Source of the DNA: Methylococcaceae bacterium | Lineage (GTDB): Bacteria; Pseudomonadota; Gammaproteobacteria; Methylococcales; Methylomonadaceae | Reading direction: 5' to 3' | Length of the DNA stretch: 8,757 nucleotides | NCBI GenBank assembly: GCA_003155565.1 | Contig: PMDM01000404.1 | Coordinates: forward strand, 655 to 9,411 | In this document: piece after piece, positions 1 to 6,000 of the stretch | How positions within the stretch are numbered: position 1 is the stretch's first letter | How the letters are laid out: the number at the start of each line of letters is the position of its first letter | Program-made: the position numbers and the translations under genes | The notes under the pieces: generated by a model | The model's database searches: none | Told to the model about the DNA's origin: nothing | What the model saw: only the letters and a program-made list of their open reading frames with translations

Positions 1-33
1 CCCAATATTTATCACCAGATATCGATACGCATT
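1..33. other. Short 3' flank of the glucan synthase gene, no gene seen
   Basis: These 33 bases lie beyond the TAA stop. They contain no coding signal and no GC-rich hairpin followed by a T run on the transcribed strand. A 9-bp inverted repeat pairs 13-21 with 52-60 across the stop codon, but it is AT-containing, has a 30-base loop, and such a match is expected by chance in a window of this size. Confidence 0.5.
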
Positions 34-3000
34 TTAACCAAGTAGCACCCTTATCTGGTGTAGTTGTCCATCATCCTGTAAGGCAATGCTATTAGCAGTT
101 GACTGGCGTTCTCCATCAAGCTCTATCAAAGTGATACCTCGCGACACTCCGTTTGGGTTTTCAATTGTGATTTCATAACGGGTGTTTTCGTGCTGATAAA
201 AAATGCTGTAACTGCGCCATGCTTTGGGAATACAAGGATCAAAAATCAATTTGTCGGCATTAACTTTTAGCCCTAATATCCATTCCAACCCAGCACGATA
301 ATACCAACCCGAAGCGCCTGTGTACCAAGTCCATCCACCACGTCGAGTGTGGGGTGGTTCGGCATAAATATCCGCCGCTAACACATATGGCTCGACCTTA
401 TAGGCGTAAACACCGGTGCGGGTGGCCGTTCTGTTGATCGGATTTAGCATGTGCAACAATTCCGCTGCTTGGTCACCTTCACCGAGCATGGCATAGGCAA
501 TGACGGACCAGATCGCCGCGTGGGTATACTGGCCGCCATTCTCCCGTATGCCTGGTGGATAACTCTTGATGTAACCTGGGTCTCGTTCGGTCTTATCGAA
601 GGGCGGGGTTAACAGCAATATTAGATCGTCACCGTAGCGAACGAGGTACTCCCGTACCGAATTCATTGCACGTTTCGCCCTTTCGGTGTCTGCAGCACCG
701 GAAATGACACTCCAGCTCTGAGCAATCGAATCGATGCGGCACTCGGTGTTAGTGGCGGAACCCAGGGCTGTGCCGTCGTCAAAATAGGCGCGGCGATACC
801 ATGCCCCGTCCCATGCTTCTGCTTCCACTGCGGCTTTAAGCTTTGTGGCATGTTCGCGCCAGCGGATGGCTCGCTCTTTATCTCTGTAAGCTTCTGCCAC
901 AGTTGCGAATTCTGAGAGCGTAGCTATCAAGAACCACGCCATCCACACGCTCTCGCCTTTGCCCTGGTTACCAACCCGATTCATACCGTCATTCCAGTCG
1001 CCACTCCCCATCAGGGGAAGGCCATGCGAGCCAATTTTCAGGCTTATATCGAGCGCACGGGCGCAATGTTCAAAAAGGCTTACTTGCTGTAGGGACCGGG
1101 TAGGCTCGAAATAGGCATCATCCTGTTCAGCCCCAAGTTTGATACCTTCCAAAAAAGGCAACTCTTCCTCAAGCACCTTAGTATCTCCGCTCACCTTGAT
1201 ATAATGCGCTACGGCATAAGGTAGCCAAACACGGTCGTCAGCAAAACGGGTACGCACTCCGCGACCAGAGGGCGGATGCCACCAATGTTGCACATCACCC
1301 TCAGCAAACTGGCGCGCAGCGGCTCGAAGGATATGGGCGCGGGTCAGGTCAGGCCGGGCGACTGCAAGGGCCATGCTGTCCTGTAATTGATCGCGAAAGC
1401 CGAATGCCCCGCCTACTTGATAGAAACCGGCCCTTGCCCACATGCGGCAACTCAAGGTTTGATACAGCAACCAACCGTTTAACAGAAGGTCTAGTTCCCG
1501 ATCCGGCGTTTTCACTTGAACCTTGCCGAGTACTTGCTCCCATAATTGCTTAACCTTAGTAAGCGTCGTTGCTGCCTCTGTTGCTCGATAGCGCTGGATC
1601 AACTCGCTGGCATGGGCCCGGTCACTGCCTTGACCCAGCAGAAAAACAAGCTCAATGCTCTCGTAGGATTTGAGTTCCACCACCTTGTCCAATGCAGCAC
1701 AAGGGTCAAGTCCCGCACCGACGCAATTTTTCAGCACATTGGAACTTAGCATGCCCACCGGAGCATCCAAGCTCCCGTTGCGTCCGATGAATTCAGCCCG
1801 ATTGCATGTCCATCCGGTCTGCTGTCCAGCGAGATCGGCAAAGGCGATGCGTTGCCCAAACTCCACATCCCAAGGGTTGTAAGCGAACAGGGCGCCCGTT
1901 TCCGCATCCAGTTCGGTGATGATGTGCTGTGCGGTCACGGTACGGGAAGCACCTAGCACCCATTCCAGGTAAGCCGTAACCGTTAACCGCCGACTTCGCC
2001 CAGACACGTTCTTCAATGTCAAAACCGAGATCTTGACTGGATCGTCTGAGGTGACGAATTGCAGCAGATCGCTATGAATCCCATGTGAAACATGTTCAAA
2101 ACGGCTATACCCTTGTCCGTGGCGAATCACATAGCTTGTATTATCAACCCGAATCGGGAGGGCAGTTGGGGTCCACAATTCGTTGGTCTCATCATCACGT
2201 ATATAGAAGACTTCCCCTGGGGGATCGCTGACCGGGTCGTTCGACCAGGGCGTTAACTGGTTTTCCCGGCTGTTACCACTCCAGGTGCAGCCACTTCCAG
2301 ACTCTGAGACGGTAAAGCCAAACTCAGCATTGGCAATCACATTTATCCAGGGGACAGGTGTCCACTGGCCGTTATCAAGTACGATCACATATTCGCACCC
2401 ATCTGCGGTAAACCCTCCTAGCCCGTTGAAGAATTCAAGCGGTGGCGATTCCAAACTCATTGAATCAACTGCGAGGGTAGGTACGGCTTTTGGCACTACG
2501 TAAGCGGACTCTGGCCGGGAGAGCCTCAATAATTGCTCGGCTAATGTACCCCGGTTGCTGACGAGCATCGCACGAGCTGCTGTTAGTAATAACCGCCGCT
2601 CTTCAACCGATATCTGGTCGGCCCGGATGACAAATATTGCACCACGACTTTCATGTTCATGATGGGAAGTGAGCGCTTGATTCTCCCGAACCATCCCTTC
2701 GAGCAAAGTCTGCAAGTGATCAATATAGGACAATTCCTTTTCGTTCAAGATCACCAGATCGACAGCGAGACCCTTCATGCGCCAGTACTCGTGGGCACGC
2801 AGCAATTGTTCGACCATTATGCGGTCTTCAGGCTCTTTCACGCGGAGCAACACAATAGGCCGATCTCCTGAGATACCATGCCGCCACAAGTCGGTGACAT
2901 TCAAGGTATTCATCTGCATCAACTTACTCGTTGGCCGCAGCGAAGTATTAGTGTAGAGCAAGCGGTTAGCTAGATCCTGAAAAAGCTGGGCTTCATCTGG

Positions 3001-6000
3001 CTTAGTCCGCAGATGATGCAGTTGCACTTGGGCGTGAGTCCATGCCATGGACGACACTCGGTCGAACACCTCTATGTTGCGATATTTTTCTGCCGTATCC
3101 AAAATCGCCTGACGTGAGGATGCAACCAGAGTGGTAAATGTGACATGTGCGGTTGCACCGGGTAAGATGCGAACCCGTGTACGCAAACTGAATATCGGAT
3201 CGAGAACTGAACCCACCGTATTGGTCAGTGGGCGACCATCCACTACCGCAATCGGTTCACGCAGCGTTTGCCCACGCCCGACGAAGCGGGCCCGGTCAGT
3301 CTCGTATTGCAGCCCGTCTCCGGTTCTGCGCCCTGCCAACACATGAGCTACCCAGATAACTGGATCACTAGACACGCGCGGGCGACGCTGCGCGATCAAC
3401 CCACGCACCTGGGGTACATATTCGGTCTGCACGAACAGATTTGAAAAAGCGGGATGCGCGATGTCCGCAGGCATTGGTGCGAGTACGATCTCCGCATAAG
3501 AGGTGATTTCTATTTCACGAGTGCGCGTCCCATTATTGGTCAAACTCAAGCGACGAATTTCTGCATCGTCCTCTGGCGAGATAATGATCTCCAGGGCGCT
3601 TACCATGCTACCGTCCGTGCGGCTGATACGGACACGGTCTTCGGCAAAGAGTACCTCGTAGTGGTCTGGAATTGCCGCCGTCGGCTGGTATCCAGCAGAC
3701 CACACCCGTCCGCTGGTCACATCGCGCAGATAAATATAACTGCCCCAAGCATCCCGCGTAACATCCTCGCGCCAGCGCGTCACGGCAAGATTTTTCCAAA
3801 GGCTGTAGCCCGATCCGGCAGCAGTGATCATCACCGCATAACGGCCATTAGAAAGCAGATGAGCGGAAGGCACTGAAGATGTAGGAGACGGTATCCGCCT
3901 AACTGGTGGTTGTAGAGTTTCTTTAACCTCAGTAAGACCATGTGCCAGCGGAATAACACTAGTATCCGCACCACTTGGAATGCGTTCCTGCAACAACAAA
4001 TCGGCGGCCTGGATTAGTGGTGCGCTATGGAAGCGGTGGCGCATTGCTCCGTCATTCACTACATTGGAGAACGCCACCAGGGACATGCCTTGGTGGTGTG
4101 CCATATAACAACGGACTACCGCGACGCGCTGACCTTCTGCAAGCCGGATCGGGGTGAAATCGAGTGCCTCATAGAAACCGTAAGGACCTAATGCGCCTTC
4201 CTTTTCCAAGCGCATAAAGTTTTGCACTGCATCATGCGGGAAGTACATCGCGCCTAAGGCCGTGGCGTAAGGGGCAATCACCAGCTCATCGCCCAGACCT
4301 CGCTTCATCCCCAGACCAGGTACGCCAAAAGCAGAATATTGATAAGTGAAGAAGAGGTCGCGACCATTGAAAGCTGACTCCGAAACACCCCACGGCACAC
4401 CGCGTTCTTTGCCATATTCAATCTGTCGCTTCACGACCAGTCGGCAGGTCTGGTCTAGCAAGCTATAACGAGGGGTAAACATCACCAGGGAAGGCATCAA
4501 GTATTCAAACATCGATCCCGACCACGACAACAACACAGTGCCATGTGCGGCGCGTGTTACCCTTCGTCCAAGATGAAGCCAGTGGGTGCTTGGCACTTCG
4601 CGCTTGGCAATAGCGACAAAGCTTGAAAGTCGTGCCTCAGAGGCAAGAAGATCATAATAACTGGGGTCAAGTGTTGCTTCCGTCACTCGGTATCCGAGTG
4701 AGAACATATTGCAACTGGTATCATAAAGGAAGCTGAAATCCATTTCATGGAACAACACTTCAAGTTTTGAAGTTAACATTTCAATCCTGGTTGTTAGCAT
4801 TTCGACCTGCTCTATGGCACGACGAAGACTCATCAACAGCGCTTCCTTATCAATGTGCGCCAGGGCTTCATTAGATGATGTTTCTATTTCATTCAATACG
4901 CGCCTATAACATCCCCCTATATCACCCAGGTGGGTTTCCAGGGACAGGCATTGCCAAATTATTGACGTAGGTTGATTTTGTTTTTCTGATTCAGCAAAAG
5001 CAGCTAAGTCACCTGAAAAATGGATCCAAGGGGTCAGGTTATCAACATCTTGCGTATGGGAAAAAATGTCATCACGCAACAATATAGCCCAAGCCAATAG
5101 CTCACTTTCTTTTTCATCTTTCCGTTCGTCGGAAAATGAACGAACTACATCCACTAACGTGTCTGATTTAATTTTTAATTGTCGCCACAGAAGACTCCAT
5201 TTTTCAGCATCAGTTGGAGACTTATCCAATAATTCACCAAAGGCAGCAATTTTTTGTCGTAGCTCTTTAAGGGTAACGGTATGTGTTCGACGATCATCGG
5301 TAATTTTTTCCAGTGCGACCATTAGCAACTGATGAGTATCCGCAAGTCCTATCAACGCAGTAGAAAAATTGAGTGGTCGCCTTAGCATTTCACGACTTGC
5401 CTGGGCCAATGTGATTAGATGCCCCGCGAGATTACCACTGTCCACGGTCGATATATACGGCGGCTCCAGAATGTGCAAGTTTTGGGTATCGTACCAGTTA
5501 TAGAAGTGTCCCTTTAGACGAGGAAGAATGGTGAGGGTCTTCACTGTGGCTTCAAGGCGGACTACAGAATCCATCAGCCCAATCCAGCCAAAATCACGGG
5601 CGGCCATGACGGACAGCAGATAAAGCCCAAAATTGGTGGGCGAGCTGCGATGGGCAATGACAGGCTGCGGATCTTCCTGAAAGTTATCCGGCGGCAAATA
5701 GTGTTCCTCCACCGTCACAAAGGTCGTAAAAAAGCGCCAGATATGCCTTCCGATCAAACGCAATCGAACACTATCTTCAGGTAGCAGCGCTTCGGCCCGA
5801 TCAAGTCGCGGTGGAAGGCTTAAGGTTCGGGCGACGACCGGCGCTAGCCACCATAACAACAGGAATGGTGCTGCAACCATAATTCCACCAGGATTGAACA
5901 ACAGCACTATGGCACCTGCACTAATGACGACCGTAAACGAGCTACCCAGAGGTCTGATAAGATTTTTCAGCGTATGACCGGTCGTTGACTTTGCTTGCAG

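Noticed and set aside
13..60. 9-bp inverted repeat (13-21 with 52-60) spanning the stop codon, considered as a terminator
   Set aside because: The loop is 30 bases, the stem is not GC-rich and no T run follows it on the transcribed strand. One or two such matches are expected by chance in 8.7 kb.
3454..3876. Plus-strand open frame of about 140 codons
   Set aside because: It is antisense to the first beta-sandwich domain, has no recognisable motif and no supporting ribosome binding site. It is a shadow.
4744..4806. 21-base near-repeat considered as a DNA repeat or recombination site
   Set aside because: The copies are diverged and in frame, and they are explained by protein heptads rather than a DNA-level element.
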